A stretch of DNA of 63,322 nt from Clostridiales bacterium (GCA_029265975.1 JAJUGN010000005.1:1-63322), one strand, 5' to 3'; shown: positions 1 through 8,533, counted from the stretch's first letter. Made by a program: numbers and translations. Notes: generated from the letters alone by a model not told the origin.

Positions 1-130
1 AGCTGTTAAGCCGCCATTTGCGGCTAACCGCCGCAGGGTAAAACGGCTCGGACCACGCAATCGCAAGCTATTCCGAGCAATACTATGAAATCATGAGCTA
101 CTGGACGTTTAATTTGTCTACAAAACCGGG

Positions 131-601
131 TTTCGGTCAAGCGTCGCGCTCCGCTTTTTGCCGATATTGATTGTTTCATTCTTACTTCCTGAACCGTTTC
201 GTATGACGCTCCCCGCGAGCATGGTGTCATTTGGTGCTTTTTTGCTTTCAATGAGTCTGTCTTTACTTCTTGTCACAACGATTTCCATGTTTATCTATAT
301 ACTGACATTTGTTACGATGTCGTCATACGGTTCTAGGCTCGTTATCGGTGTCGCCGCTGAATTCCTTGCAGGTCAGATAATCCCAATACCATTGATGCCG
401 GATTGGCTTCAGCGTGTGCTGAATTTTTTTCCATATCGCTACATATCCGATTTGCCGTTTAGACTGTATAGCGGTAACATAAGCGGCTCGGACGCTGTTT
501 TTCAAATTGGTATACAGATTGCATGGATTATTGGGCTGTGCCTCCTCGGCAAATTTGCGTTTAATAAAGTGATGCGACGAATAGTGATACAAGGGGGTTA
601 A
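131..601 (+). pseudogene. ABC-2 type export permease, 5'-truncated
   Basis: Only the C-terminal part of an ABC-2 permease of the kind found as the first of two membrane subunits beside a COG4586-type ATPase. Family members are about 260 residues; here the frame is open only from position 113, just after an in-frame TAA at 110-112, so roughly the first 100 residues are missing. Recognisable membrane stretches begin near residue motif LPILIVSFLLPEPF; the first possible start is TTG at 158. The stop is 2 bp before the next permease, the normal operon spacing for this pair. Sequence upstream (1-112) does not continue the protein in any frame I could join, so I read this as a deletion or rearrangement scar rather than a simple frameshift. 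No ATPase gene is in the window. Confidence 0.6.
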
Positions 602-603
602 CC

Positions 604-1377
604 ATGCTGTATTTCAAATATATCCGAATGGTTGTTAAAACGATGTTTCAATATCGGCTCAATCTCCTGCTGAATATAATCGGGCAGATTGCTAATGTTG
701 GATTCATGTTTGCGGGAATTGCGCTATTATTCGCACGTTTCGGTAAGCTGGATGATTGGAACTTCGGCGAAGTGGCGCTGTGCTACGCCATCACGATTTC
801 CGCATGGTCTCTGACGGAGTGTTTTGCGCGTGGATTTGATGTTTTTCAAGGATATATTCGTCAAGGAACATTTGACCGCGTACTGCTCCGTCCTCGTAGC
901 ACTATTCTGCAAGTCCTTGGCTCAAATTTTGAAGTCACTCGACTGGCAAAACTCATATGGGCGGGGGTAATTCTTGCCATCGCTATTAGCTATGCTGCGG
1001 TAACGTGGAGCGCGCTGAAAATCATAACCGTCGGGCTGATGATATTCTGCGGTGTGTTCATTTTCAGCGGTATATTTATCTTAGGCGCAACAGTTTGCTT
1101 CTGGACGACAGATGGCTTGGAATTTATCAACATCTTCACGGACGGAGGACGTGAATTATCATCGTATCCGCTGACGATTTACAGCAAATGGCTACGACGT
1201 TTTTTCACGTTTATCATTCCATTCGGGTGCTTTAACTATCTGCCGCTTCTTTATATTACAGGGCGTGCCGATAATCCGCTTTATGCTCTTATTCCGCTTG
1301 TGGGTGTTGTGTTTATAATCCCATGTCTGATTGTCTGGCGCATAGGTGTGCGGCATTATGTCAGTACGGGAAATTAA
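604..1377 (+). CDS. ABC-2 type export permease (COG3694-like)
   Basis: A 257-residue integral membrane protein with about six hydrophobic segments. It resembles the second permease of three-component ABC-2 exporters whose substrates are mostly unknown (COG3694-like). Start ATG at 604 follows a GGGGG-containing site in the end of the upstream permease frame. It appears full length and intact, but its partner permease is truncated and no ATPase lies nearby, so the transporter is probably non-functional or relies on subunits outside the window. The DNA looks AT-richer than most of the window, which may indicate acquisition by transfer. Family assignment is from sequence character; the substrate is not predictable. 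Confidence 0.75.
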   Translation: MLYFKYIRMVVKTMFQYRLNLLLNIIGQIANVGFMFAGIALLFARFGKLDDWNFGEVALCYAITISAWSLTECFARGFDVFQGYIRQGTFDRVLLRPRSTILQVLGSNFEVTRLAKLIWAGVILAIAISYAAVTWSALKIITVGLMIFCGVFIFSGIFILGATVCFWTTDGLEFINIFTDGGRELSSYPLTIYSKWLRRFFTFIIPFGCFNYLPLLYITGRADNPLYALIPLVGVVFIIPCLIVWRIGVRHYVSTGN

Positions 1378-1433
1378 AAAAGCTTAAGACACAGAAAGTG
1401 ACCCCATGCCTTATAAATGCCATATATAAAAAC

Positions 1434-1478
1434 CAGACATCTACCCACATATTTGTGAATAGATGTCTGATTTTCTTG
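1434..1478 (+). terminator. intrinsic terminator after ABC permease
   Basis: Perfect 10-bp stem CAGACATCTA / TAGATGTCTG (1434-1443 with 1460-1469), with an inner CACA/TGTG pairing, followed by ATTTTCTT. It lies 57 bp after the permease stop. Confidence 0.75.
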
Positions 1479-1549
1479 TTGCCCCGTACCGGTTACCCCC
1501 TTGGTTCAGTAATTGTACCTGTGGGTGATAACCCTTCTGAACAGCGGCT

Positions 1550-1888
1550 TTATTTTATAAACCTGTCAATAGCTTCCGTCAGCTCGTCAATCATTTCCCA
1601 CTGATTCGTCTGAACGGCCTCTACAAGGCAGTGCTCCAGATGGTTTTTGAGTATCACCTTTCCCGTATTGTTAAGCGCCGATTTGACTGCTGAAAGCTGT
1701 ATAAGAACCTCGCTGCAGTCCCTTCCGTCCTCGACCATTTTTCTTATAGACTCAAGATGTCCTATCGCGCGGGAAAGGCGGTTGAGAACGGCCTTGTTTT
1801 CCTCCGGGGTGTGGACATGCCTGTGCGGAACTCCGCCGTCGTGAGTATGCTCGTGCTCGGGAAATTCTCCGCCGTGTGTGTGTCCCAT
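1550..1888 (-). CDS. CsoR/RcnR-family metal-sensing repressor
   Basis: A 112-residue DUF156 protein, a family of all-helical copper, nickel or formaldehyde-responsive repressors. Residues about 29-112 form the conserved core. The Cu(I)-type ligand set is visible: Cys in GRDCSEV, His in NHLEHC and the following Cys, i.e. the C-H-C pattern of CsoR. The first 28 residues are a His-rich extension (HTHGG, HEHTH, HRHVH) that may bind metal. Start ATG at 1888 has a purine/G-rich site (AAAGGGGG). A perfect palindrome sits just upstream and is a candidate operator. No copper ATPase or chaperone is adjacent, so the regulon is not visible. A nickel/cobalt role like RcnR is possible; CsoR-like is more likely from the ligands. 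Confidence 0.88.
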   Translation of the reverse strand: MGHTHGGEFPEHEHTHDGGVPHRHVHTPEENKAVLNRLSRAIGHLESIRKMVEDGRDCSEVLIQLSAVKSALNNTGKVILKNHLEHCLVEAVQTNQWEMIDELTEAIDRFIK

Positions 1889-1898
1889 CTTTAAGCCC

Positions 1899-1923
1899 CC
1901 TTTTTGTTATGATAACAAAAAGG
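1899..1923. promoter_or_regulatory. palindrome upstream of csoR-like gene (candidate operator)
   Basis: Two 12-nt arms, CCTTTTTGTTAT and ATAACAAAAAGG, are perfect reverse complements around a single central G. The site ends about 10 bp upstream of the repressor start codon. It does not match the G-tract CsoR operator I know, so an operator role is inferred only from position and symmetry; it could also be a hairpin. Confidence 0.45.
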
Positions 1924-2023
1924 AGCTTAAAAGTCAAGCATAGTGGCTTCGCCGAACCGGACCGCACGATAAAATTAAGAGATGGGAAGGCCCCATCTCT
2001 TTTTGGTGTGTGTGTTGTTAATG

Positions 2024-2842
2024 TCATGCGTAGAACGCGTGGTTTCCGATTACGGTCATAAGGGTAAGGGTGCTTGCAAACCACCTGTTTTCGTCCGCTA
2101 TGTTGGGGTTGCAGAAATACAGGCTGTTTCCCGCCACGTTATAGCCCTCAAGACAAATTTTGGCAGCTATTACCGAGGTCTCGCAGGGCGCTTTGTAAAT
2201 CGTCCCCGAGATAACGGGAGAAAACTGATAAGGCTGGAAAATCACATCATAAATGGTATTCGGATACTTGCCGCTTTTCACCCTGTTCAGCACGACATTT
2301 CCTACCGCTATCTGCCCGCTTAGCGGCTCGCCGCCGCTTTCGCTGGAGATCACTCTCGAAAGCCAGTATACCTCATCGGAGCGATAAAAGCTCTCGCCGG
2401 GCTCAACAGCGCCGCTGCCCTTGTAAACATACACCGTACGCTTTTCAGGGTTCCATTCGACCACCGCTCCGAAAGCCTTGGCCAGCTCCCTGATGGGCAG
2501 CATCGCTTTTCCTCCGATATTCCGGCATCCGTCCGGCAGATAGAAGTAGCGCCCGTTTACCGTAAGGTACTGCGAGCCTACCGCGACCGACATAGCGATT
2601 CCGGGAGCGGAGGCGTTCACAGTCTTTGTGCTGTCGTCCCAGGTCACATCGGTGCCGGCTAAAGTCTTTACAAACTGGCGCACCGGAACATAAGCTGCTG
2701 AATTTATGATTTCAGAGTCTGTATCAAATAAAATACCGTTTATATATATAGTTAAATTCTGGGCGCCCGCAGCTCTTGCGGGGACCAGATCTGCGACGCA
2801 AATCACACACACAAGCAAAAAGGCAAAAAGTCTTTTTTTCAT
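2024..2842 (-). CDS. SleB/CwlJ-type cell wall hydrolase with copper amine oxidase-like domain
   Basis: A 272-residue secreted protein. Residues 1-25 are a signal peptide (KKR, then a hydrophobic core ending ARA-A). Residues about 30-140 are a copper-amine-oxidase-N-like (stalk) module with two AAYVPVR / AMLPIRE type repeats, common in clostridial envelope proteins. Residues about 155-272 are the SleB hydrolase domain, with the conserved SRVISSESGGEPLSGQ segment carrying the presumed catalytic Glu and the GNVVLNRVKSG motif. SleB enzymes are lytic transglycosylases that degrade spore cortex during germination. The ATG has an AAGGAGAG site. A role in germination or in vegetative wall turnover cannot be separated here; no YpeB gene is adjacent. 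Confidence 0.88.
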   Translation of the reverse strand: MKKRLFAFLLVCVICVADLVPARAAGAQNLTIYINGILFDTDSEIINSAAYVPVRQFVKTLAGTDVTWDDSTKTVNASAPGIAMSVAVGSQYLTVNGRYFYLPDGCRNIGGKAMLPIRELAKAFGAVVEWNPEKRTVYVYKGSGAVEPGESFYRSDEVYWLSRVISSESGGEPLSGQIAVGNVVLNRVKSGKYPNTIYDVIFQPYQFSPVISGTIYKAPCETSVIAAKICLEGYNVAGNSLYFCNPNIADENRWFASTLTLMTVIGNHAFYA

Positions 2843-2879
2843 ATGCTCTCCTTCCTATAATTTTTGCAATCGCAGGGCA

Positions 2880-2908
2880 ATAATACTATATGTTTTCAAA
2901 AAAATCAA
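2880..2908 (-). promoter_or_regulatory. sigma-A-like promoter for SleB-like gene
   Basis: On the minus strand: TTGATT (2903-2908), a 17-bp spacer, then TATTAT (2880-2885), about 37 bp upstream of the start codon. A sporulation sigma factor site was looked for and not convincingly found. Confidence 0.5.
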
Positions 2909-3145
2909 GCGAAAAAAAGTATCGCTTCTTCTCAGAATATGAATTTTTTATGACTTTTTTGTTTCCGAGGGCGCAAACCCCATTATTTTTAATCCATTTA
3001 TGCTTAATAATGTGTTTTTTTGTCACTATAATTGTAATTATTTGCCATTTCGCTGGCTCTGTTATTGACAAAAATATACGATATGCAATCAAGATTTTTG
3101 TATACTTGAATAAAAATAAGGGTTTTTACCGAAGAAAAGGGGATG

Positions 3146-3192
3146 GAAAAGAAGAAACTCTGCGGGAAATTTTAAAAAAATTCCCCGCAGAG
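3146..3192 (-). terminator. intrinsic terminator of 2-hydroxyacid dehydrogenase gene
   Basis: Minus-strand hairpin with 15-nt arms (CTCTGCGGGGAATTT paired with AAATTTCCCGCAGAG, one mismatch), followed by TTTCTTCTTTTCC. It lies 46 bp past the dehydrogenase stop. The rest of the 395-bp spacer 2843-3237 is AT-rich and holds only the promoter above. Confidence 0.75.
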
Positions 3193-3237
3193 CCCGGTTA
3201 TTTGCAAAAACCGCCAACAATTTCCGTGTATTGCCGC

Positions 3238-4194
3238 CTAAACTATGCGGCTTTTTATCTCCCTGCCCGAAATAAATGCGGCTATGTTGTTCTCAAGCAT
3301 TTTCTGGAGCCTTTGCCTTGCCGCCCTGGTCGCCCAGCTGATATGCGGCGTGATTATGCAGTTATCGAGCGTAAAAAGTGGATTGTTCTTATCCGGGGGC
3401 TCCGGCGAGGTAACGTCGAGTCCCGCGCCGGAAAGCTTCCCGCTCTTCAGAGCCTCGCAGAGCGCCTTCTCGTTCACTATTCCCCCGCGCGCGGTATTTA
3501 TAAAAATGGCGCCGTCCTTCATTTTCGCAAAAAAGCTCTCGTCCGCCATTCCCCTTGTTTTTTCCGTCAGCGGGCAGTGCAGCGACACCACGTCGCTTAA
3601 AGACAGCATTTCATAAAGCGGCATATATGTTATCCCGCCTTCGCTCCCCTGAGTTCTGGAGCTCGTGGTGGCCAGCACCTTCATTCCGAAGCTCATCGCT
3701 ATCTGAGCTACCCGTTTTCCTATGTCTCCGCAGCCGACGAGCCCTATTGTAAGCTCTGACAGCTCCACATGCCTGAATTCATGGTATCTGTACTCCTCCA
3801 TTCCGGTCCAGAGCCCGCTCCTGGCAGCTCCCCGGAAGGCCTCCATGTCGGTTGTCAGCTCAAGGAGGAAGCTGAACACCATCTGAGCGACGGACTCGGA
3901 TGAATACCCCGGATTGTTGCAAACTACTATGCCGTTTTCGCGGCAGTAATTCAGGTCAACCATTTCATAGCCCGTTCCCAGCGCATGCACAAATCTTACT
4001 TTCGGACAGAGGCGAAGCGTCTCTCCCAACACCTTGGTGCGGCTGGTAAATATGGCCTCCGCGTCTTTGCATCTTTCCGCGACCTCCGCCTGTCCAGATC
4101 TCTCAAAGACGGCGAGCTCCCCGTACTTTCTCAGATAATCCCAGCTGAGATCGCCTGGATTTACGATAAAGCTGTCCAATATAACCATTTTCAT
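3238..4194 (-). CDS. D-isomer-specific 2-hydroxyacid dehydrogenase
   Basis: A 318-residue NAD(P)-dependent oxidoreductase interconverting a 2-oxoacid and its D-2-hydroxyacid. The Rossmann motif GCGDIGKRV is at about residue 155. The catalytic Arg lies in NTARGGIVN (about 235), the Glu in DVTSPEPP (about 262) and the His in ITPHISW (about 286). Length and order are typical of the D-lactate/glycerate/phosphoglycerate dehydrogenase family; substrate is not deducible. The gene is divergent from a pair of FAD oxidoreductases, and a second member of the same family (7503-8489) flanks them on the other side, suggesting a shared 2-hydroxyacid or 2-oxoacid intermediate in this island. Confidence 0.9.
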   Translation of the reverse strand: MKMVILDSFIVNPGDLSWDYLRKYGELAVFERSGQAEVAERCKDAEAIFTSRTKVLGETLRLCPKVRFVHALGTGYEMVDLNYCRENGIVVCNNPGYSSESVAQMVFSFLLELTTDMEAFRGAARSGLWTGMEEYRYHEFRHVELSELTIGLVGCGDIGKRVAQIAMSFGMKVLATTSSRTQGSEGGITYMPLYEMLSLSDVVSLHCPLTEKTRGMADESFFAKMKDGAIFINTARGGIVNEKALCEALKSGKLSGAGLDVTSPEPPDKNNPLFTLDNCIITPHISWATRAARQRLQKMLENNIAAFISGREIKSRIV

Positions 4195-4378
4195 AAAATA
4201 AACCTCGTTGTTTTTTTAGAAAAATATAACACTAAATGTGCGAATAATAAACCACCCTTTCTTTTTTTCTAAAAGATTTGAGTATTTTTTATCAAAACAT
4301 TAATATTTTTTATCATATATTACAAAACAAGAAATTACACTTTAATATTTTAACGCATTGTGATAGAATAAGCATGAA

Positions 4379-4390
4379 TAATATTAAATA
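4379..4390. repeat. direct repeat left of mobile element copy A
   Basis: TAATATTAAATA, exactly abutting the element and repeated identically at 4583-4594 on its other side: a 12-bp target-site duplication. Confidence 0.8.
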
Positions 4391-4582
4391 CAGCTTGTCG
4401 AAAAACTTGTTTACAGCAAAAAGCTTCGCAGAATTTCCGCCACGAATGGCGGAAACAAAGTCAAATCTGTCATTTCCGGCGGCGTGTACGTCGGAAATGA
4501 CACCTCTCATGACAGGCGCGGCAGAGCGGCCGTCATTAAGCCCCCTTGTCAAAAAAGCCCTTTGGGCTTTTTTGACAGTCTG
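4391..4582 (+). mobile_element. MITE-like structured repeat, copy A (192 bp)
   Basis: Non-coding element running from CAGCTTGTCGAAAAAC to GGGCTTTTTTGACAGTCTG, so its ends form an imperfect terminal inverted repeat. Internally it carries four hairpins: TTCCGCCA/TGGCGGAA (4435-4454); GTCATTTCCG/CGGAAATGAC (4469-4501); ATGAC..GGC/GCCGTCAT (4509-4536); and AAAAAAGCCC/GGGCTTTTTT (4551-4573), which is terminator-like in both directions. Nearly identical in sequence and length to copy C (28699-28890). It is flanked by identical 12-bp repeats. It ends 34 bp before the start codon of the FAD oxidoreductase gene. No open reading frame inside is credible; any transposase must act in trans. Confidence 0.85.
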
Positions 4583-4594
4583 TAATATTAAATA
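4583..4594. repeat. direct repeat right of mobile element copy A
   Basis: Second copy of TAATATTAAATA; see 4379-4390. Confidence 0.8.
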
Positions 4595-4616
4595 TTTACC
4601 AAGGGAGAAAGTATTT

Positions 4617-5957
4617 ATGGCCAAAACCATCTCGGAACCGGAACGGATCCTCCCTGTATTCGACGAGGCCGACATACTCGTCGTAGGCTCCGGCCCCGCG
4701 GGACACAGCGCGGCCGTCGCGGCTTCTCGCGCCGGAGCGAAAAAAGTGATACTTGTCGAGCGCTTCAATCATCTCGGCGGCATGGTAACCGGCGGCTTCG
4801 TCATGCTGATCCCCCACCTTTCCTACAAGAACAAGCAGGTCATCGCCGGACTCCAGCAGGAGTGGATAGACCGCATGCGCAAATTTGAAAACGGCTGCGT
4901 ATCGCCCGATGCGAAGGATATCGGAAGCACCGATCCCGAGCTGCTGAAGCACTGGAGCTCATATTTCGGCTTTACCCAGGGCGGCTGCATCAACCTGAGC
5001 GCTTATCTCGATCCCGAAATGCTGAAGGTAGTGCTGGACGAGATGATCGAGGAGGAAAACGGGCGCATAGTTCCTTACATGCAGTGCTGGGCCTCCGGAG
5101 CCATCATGGACGGCAGGAACGTCAGGGGAATCATCATAGAAAGCAAGGAGGGCAGGAAGGCGATAACCGCGAAGGTCGTCATCGACGCAACGGGAGACGG
5201 CGATATAGCGGCTTTCGCAGGCTGCTCCTATGACGACTCCACGGATCCCTCGCTCCGGATATCAAATCTTGCTTGCTGCTACCGGCTCGCCGGGGTCGAT
5301 TTCAGGAAGTTTGCGGACTGGAAGTCGGCAAACATGGAGCTTTGGAACAAAAAGTACAGAAACGAGATGCGCGACCTTGTGGGATATGGCATCAGTCTCA
5401 ACGCCACAAACCGTAACGATCAGTGCTGGGTTAACACCACCCAGATCAGGTCCTGCATGAAGGTAAAGGACCTGACGGACAACGACCGCAGCGTGCGCCT
5501 CAGCGCCTTAAAGTTTATCGACTACATAAAGCGGTTGCCGGGCATGGAAAACGCCTATCTGCTTGATTTCGCTCCTCAGACGGGCACGAGGGGCAGCCGG
5601 AGGATAAAGGGCGAGTACACGCTTGATAAAAAGGACATCTCAAGCGAGCTGAAGCACGAGGACACCATATTCACAGTAGCACCGTTCTTGTACGAAACCT
5701 GCGATCATCCGATGGAAATACCATATCGCGTCATGGTGCCGCTAGACGCCGAAAACCTGCTCGTAACAGGCCGGGCCTTCTCCTCGGATATGGTCGCAAA
5801 CGACGCGGCGAACCTTGTGCCCCACTGCGCCTGTCTGGGGCAGGCGGCCGGAGTGGCAGCCGCAATCTCGCTTCAGGACGGCAACAGCGTGAGAAAAGTC
5901 GATGTAAAAAAGCTTCAGAAGGTTCTCAGGGAACAGAACGTATACCTTCCCGAATAG
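4617..5957 (+). CDS. FAD-dependent oxidoreductase (FAD_oxidored family), paralog 1
   Basis: A 446-residue flavoprotein. After a short leader, residues about 16-45 hold the dinucleotide-binding fold (ADILVVGSGPAGHSAAVAAS) and the ERFNHLGGMVTGG segment typical of pfam12831-like FAD oxidoreductases. A second nucleotide-contact motif (VVIDATGDGDIAAFAG) lies near residue 185, and a C-terminal FAD segment (NLLVTGRAFSSD...HCACLGQAAGVAAA) near 380-420. ATG 4617 was chosen because AAGGGAG precedes it; longer in-frame starts would lie inside the mobile element. The next gene (5999) is a clear paralog 41 bp downstream in the same operon. Substrate unknown; such enzymes usually oxidise or reduce small hydroxylated compounds. 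Confidence 0.88.
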   Translation: MAKTISEPERILPVFDEADILVVGSGPAGHSAAVAASRAGAKKVILVERFNHLGGMVTGGFVMLIPHLSYKNKQVIAGLQQEWIDRMRKFENGCVSPDAKDIGSTDPELLKHWSSYFGFTQGGCINLSAYLDPEMLKVVLDEMIEEENGRIVPYMQCWASGAIMDGRNVRGIIIESKEGRKAITAKVVIDATGDGDIAAFAGCSYDDSTDPSLRISNLACCYRLAGVDFRKFADWKSANMELWNKKYRNEMRDLVGYGISLNATNRNDQCWVNTTQIRSCMKVKDLTDNDRSVRLSALKFIDYIKRLPGMENAYLLDFAPQTGTRGSRRIKGEYTLDKKDISSELKHEDTIFTVAPFLYETCDHPMEIPYRVMVPLDAENLLVTGRAFSSDMVANDAANLVPHCACLGQAAGVAAAISLQDGNSVRKVDVKKLQKVLREQNVYLPE

Positions 5958-5998
5958 CGTACGTCAAAATGTTAAAAAATTGAAAGGAGATATATTTT

Positions 5999-7360
5999 AT
6001 GCCACCCGGAGCAAGAAAAGTCAAAACGATTACAGAACCCGCAAGGACCATTCCCGTATATGACGAGGTCGACGTGCTTGTCGTCGGCTCCGGCCCCGCC
6101 GGACATTCGGCCGCCATGGCGGCGTCCCGCGCCGGAGTCAAGAGAGTGGGGCTTATGGAACGCTTCAACCATCTCGGAGGAATGCCCACCGGAGGTCAGG
6201 TCGTATACCTCCCCGCCCTCGGCTACGATCCCGACCCGTGGAGAATCTGGGGAATCGAGAAGGAGTGGATAGACAGGCTGAAGGTGCATGACCAGTGCCT
6301 GCTTCAGGCCCCGGAGAATGAAATAGGAAGCACGGACCCCGCGATCGGACACAAGTGGAAATCGTACTTCGGATTTATGTTCGGCTCTCAGCTTTCAAAC
6401 AGCACCGACGTCGATCCCGACATGCTGAAGGTTGTCCTTGACGAGATGATAGAGGGCGAGGGCGGCAGGATCACCTGCTATATGCAGTGCTGGGCCGTCG
6501 GCGCCATTGTGGAGGACAAGACAATAAAAGGCGTCATCTTTGAAAGCAAGGAAGGGCGCAAGGCGCTCCTTGCCAAGGTGGTGATCGACTGCACCGGCGA
6601 CGGCGACATCGGCGCTTTCGCAGGCTGCGGCTACGACGACACATGGGATTCAAGGATTCGCAGCTCCCACCTCGCCAGCTGCTTCCGCCTCGGCGGCGTG
6701 GACTTCAGGAAATACGCAGAATACAAGGCTAACCTTTCCCCAAAGGAAGTCGCCGAAAACAACGCCAAGTTCCACAAGTTTGCAAGCGCGTACGGCCCCA
6801 ACGCCTGCGCCCGCAACGACCAGGCGTGGATAAACTCGCTTGCCGACGGCTCCTGCCTGAAGATTAAGGACCTTACCGACCATGATCGCGACATGCGTTT
6901 GCACATGACCCAGTACCTTGAGCTGGTGCGCCAGTTCCCCGGCATGGAGAACGCATATCTGCTTGACCTCGCTCCCCAGACAGGTACGCGCGGGGGCCGC
7001 AGGATATTCTGCGAATACACTATTACCGAGGCCGAATATGATATACCCATCCTGCACAAAGACGTCGTAATGGTTTCCTCGCATTACACCACCCGCACCG
7101 ACGTAAACGTCTACTTCCCATACCGCGTCATGGTTCCCCTCCAGGTGGAAAACCTCCTGATTTCAGGGCGGGCCTATTCTTCGACCGCGAGGGCGAACGA
7201 CTCGGCAAATGTAATTCCGCACTGCATCATCCTCGGCCAGGCTGCGGGCATAGCCGCCGCGGTGGCGATAGAGGACGGCGTTAACACCAGAAACGTGAAC
7301 ATAGGAAAACTGCACGAGGGCATGAGAGCCCAGGATATGTACGTACCCACTAAATTTTAA
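5999..7360 (+). CDS. FAD-dependent oxidoreductase (FAD_oxidored family), paralog 2
   Basis: A 453-residue protein, colinear with the gene at 4617 over its whole length. It has the same FAD-binding motifs (VDVLVVGSGPAGHSAA; ERFNHLGGMPTGG; CTGDGDIGAFAGCGYDD) and C-terminal HCIILGQAAGIAAAV. The pair most likely arose by tandem duplication, and the proteins may form a heteromer or act on related substrates. The start has a GAAAGGAGA site. A strong terminator follows the gene, so 4617-7360 is a two-gene operon. No membrane segments or Fe-S motifs are present, so it is probably cytoplasmic. Substrate unknown. Confidence 0.88.
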   Translation: MPPGARKVKTITEPARTIPVYDEVDVLVVGSGPAGHSAAMAASRAGVKRVGLMERFNHLGGMPTGGQVVYLPALGYDPDPWRIWGIEKEWIDRLKVHDQCLLQAPENEIGSTDPAIGHKWKSYFGFMFGSQLSNSTDVDPDMLKVVLDEMIEGEGGRITCYMQCWAVGAIVEDKTIKGVIFESKEGRKALLAKVVIDCTGDGDIGAFAGCGYDDTWDSRIRSSHLASCFRLGGVDFRKYAEYKANLSPKEVAENNAKFHKFASAYGPNACARNDQAWINSLADGSCLKIKDLTDHDRDMRLHMTQYLELVRQFPGMENAYLLDLAPQTGTRGGRRIFCEYTITEAEYDIPILHKDVVMVSSHYTTRTDVNVYFPYRVMVPLQVENLLISGRAYSSTARANDSANVIPHCIILGQAAGIAAAVAIEDGVNTRNVNIGKLHEGMRAQDMYVPTKF

Positions 7361-7368
7361 TTCTTCGA

Positions 7369-7410
7369 ATCATCTGCGGCGGCCGGTTAAGGCCGCCGCA
7401 GATGATTTTT
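7369..7410 (+). terminator. strong intrinsic terminator of FAD oxidoreductase operon
   Basis: Perfect 16-bp stem (7369-7384 with 7391-7406, arm ATCATCTGCGGCGGCC), 6-nt loop, then TTTT. Confidence 0.9.
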
Positions 7411-7443
7411 CCGTAATTAATTACCGGATTAGGTATTTAATTA

Positions 7444-7472
7444 ATGAAATTAATTTTCGGGCATGTTACAAT
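7444..7472 (+). promoter_or_regulatory. sigma-A-like promoter for second hydroxyacid dehydrogenase
   Basis: ATGAAA (7444-7449), 17-bp spacer, TACAAT (7467-7472), 30 bp before the start codon. Confidence 0.55.
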
Positions 7473-7502
7473 AGGATAAAAAAACATTGAGAGGGATCGC
7501 AT

Positions 7503-8489
7503 ATGGAATCTGAAGCCAATATTCTGGTCGTTTTGCCCCTTGAGGAATACCAGCGCGAAATACTTGAAGCGGCAGCCCCGAAAGCCTCGTTTTCTTACCG
7601 CACCAGCCAGACGGTAACGCCCGAGGACCTTTCGAAGGCGACCATACTGATAGGCTGGGCCCCGGCAGAGCTGTGCCGGCACGCGACAAAGCTCGAGTGG
7701 TACCAGTCTCACACCTCGGGTCCTGACGCCTACCTCAAGGAGGGCGTCATAAGGCCGGAGGCCATCATTACCAGCGCTACCGGGGCATACGGGCTCGCGG
7801 TGCCCGAGCATATGCTTGCAATGACCCTTATGATAATAAAGCGTCTTCATACCTACCGGGACGCGCAGCGCTCCCACCTGTGGAAAAGCCAGGGCGCCAT
7901 AACGTCGATATGGAATTCAAATGTGCTCGTTATCGGCCTCGGCGATCTCGGAATAGGTTACGCCAAGCTCTGCAGCAGTCTCGGCGCCCATGTTGTAGGC
8001 GTCCGCCGCACAATAGCGCCTAAGCCCTTCTGCGTCGAGGAGGTATATACCGGCGAGGAGCTCGACAATCTGCTTCCCAAGGCCGACATAGTCGCGCTCT
8101 GCCTGCCGGACAACCAGGGAACCCGCCATATGATGGACGAAAGGCGCCTGAGCCTTATGAAGCCCGGCTCCGTCCTTATAAACGGCGGACGCGGAGCTTC
8201 CGTCGATACCGACGCTCTTTTAAGGGCGCTCAGGTCAGGGCATATCTTCGGAGCCGGCCTTGACGTCACCGACCCCGAGCCGCTGCCCCCGGACCATCCG
8301 CTCTGGGACGAGCCTTCAGCTGTAATCACGCCTCATGTGGCGGGCGGCTTCTATCTCCCGGAAAACCTCGACCGCATCGTGCGCATATCGGCGGAAAACT
8401 TAAGGCGTTATTTTGCAGGCGAGCAGCTTATGAACGTGATGGACCGCGCTACCGGGAACCGTCACCCGCTTACCCTCTCCTGGCACTGA
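7503..8489 (+). CDS. D-isomer-specific 2-hydroxyacid dehydrogenase
   Basis: A 328-residue NAD(P)-dependent dehydrogenase of the same family as 3238-4194 but clearly diverged from it. Rossmann motif IGLGDLGIGYAKL is near residue 145, the substrate Arg in GGRGASVD near 230, Glu in DVTDPEPLPPDHP near 258, and catalytic His in ITPHVAGGF near 280. The N-terminal domain keeps the YQSHTSGPD and AYGLAVPEHML segments of the glyoxylate/hydroxypyruvate reductase-like branch. It is a monocistronic unit between its own promoter and a terminator. Substrate unknown; context suggests a step in the surrounding flavoenzyme pathway. Confidence 0.9.
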   Translation: MESEANILVVLPLEEYQREILEAAAPKASFSYRTSQTVTPEDLSKATILIGWAPAELCRHATKLEWYQSHTSGPDAYLKEGVIRPEAIITSATGAYGLAVPEHMLAMTLMIIKRLHTYRDAQRSHLWKSQGAITSIWNSNVLVIGLGDLGIGYAKLCSSLGAHVVGVRRTIAPKPFCVEEVYTGEELDNLLPKADIVALCLPDNQGTRHMMDERRLSLMKPGSVLINGGRGASVDTDALLRALRSGHIFGAGLDVTDPEPLPPDHPLWDEPSAVITPHVAGGFYLPENLDRIVRISAENLRRYFAGEQLMNVMDRATGNRHPLTLSWH

Positions 8490-8500
8490 TGTAAACTGAC

Positions 8501-8533
8501 TGCGGCGGCGCATAGCGCCGCCGCAATTATTTT
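8501..8533 (+). terminator. terminator between convergent genes
   Basis: TGCGGCGGCGC / GCGCCGCCGCA stem with a 3-nt loop, followed by ATTATTTT on the plus strand. It sits between two convergent genes and may serve both. Confidence 0.8.

Noticed and set aside
4391-4582. Elements read as riboswitches or small RNAs of the adjacent genes
   Set aside because: Copies occur in both orientations relative to genes, also after genes, with flanking direct repeats; a mobile element explains this better.
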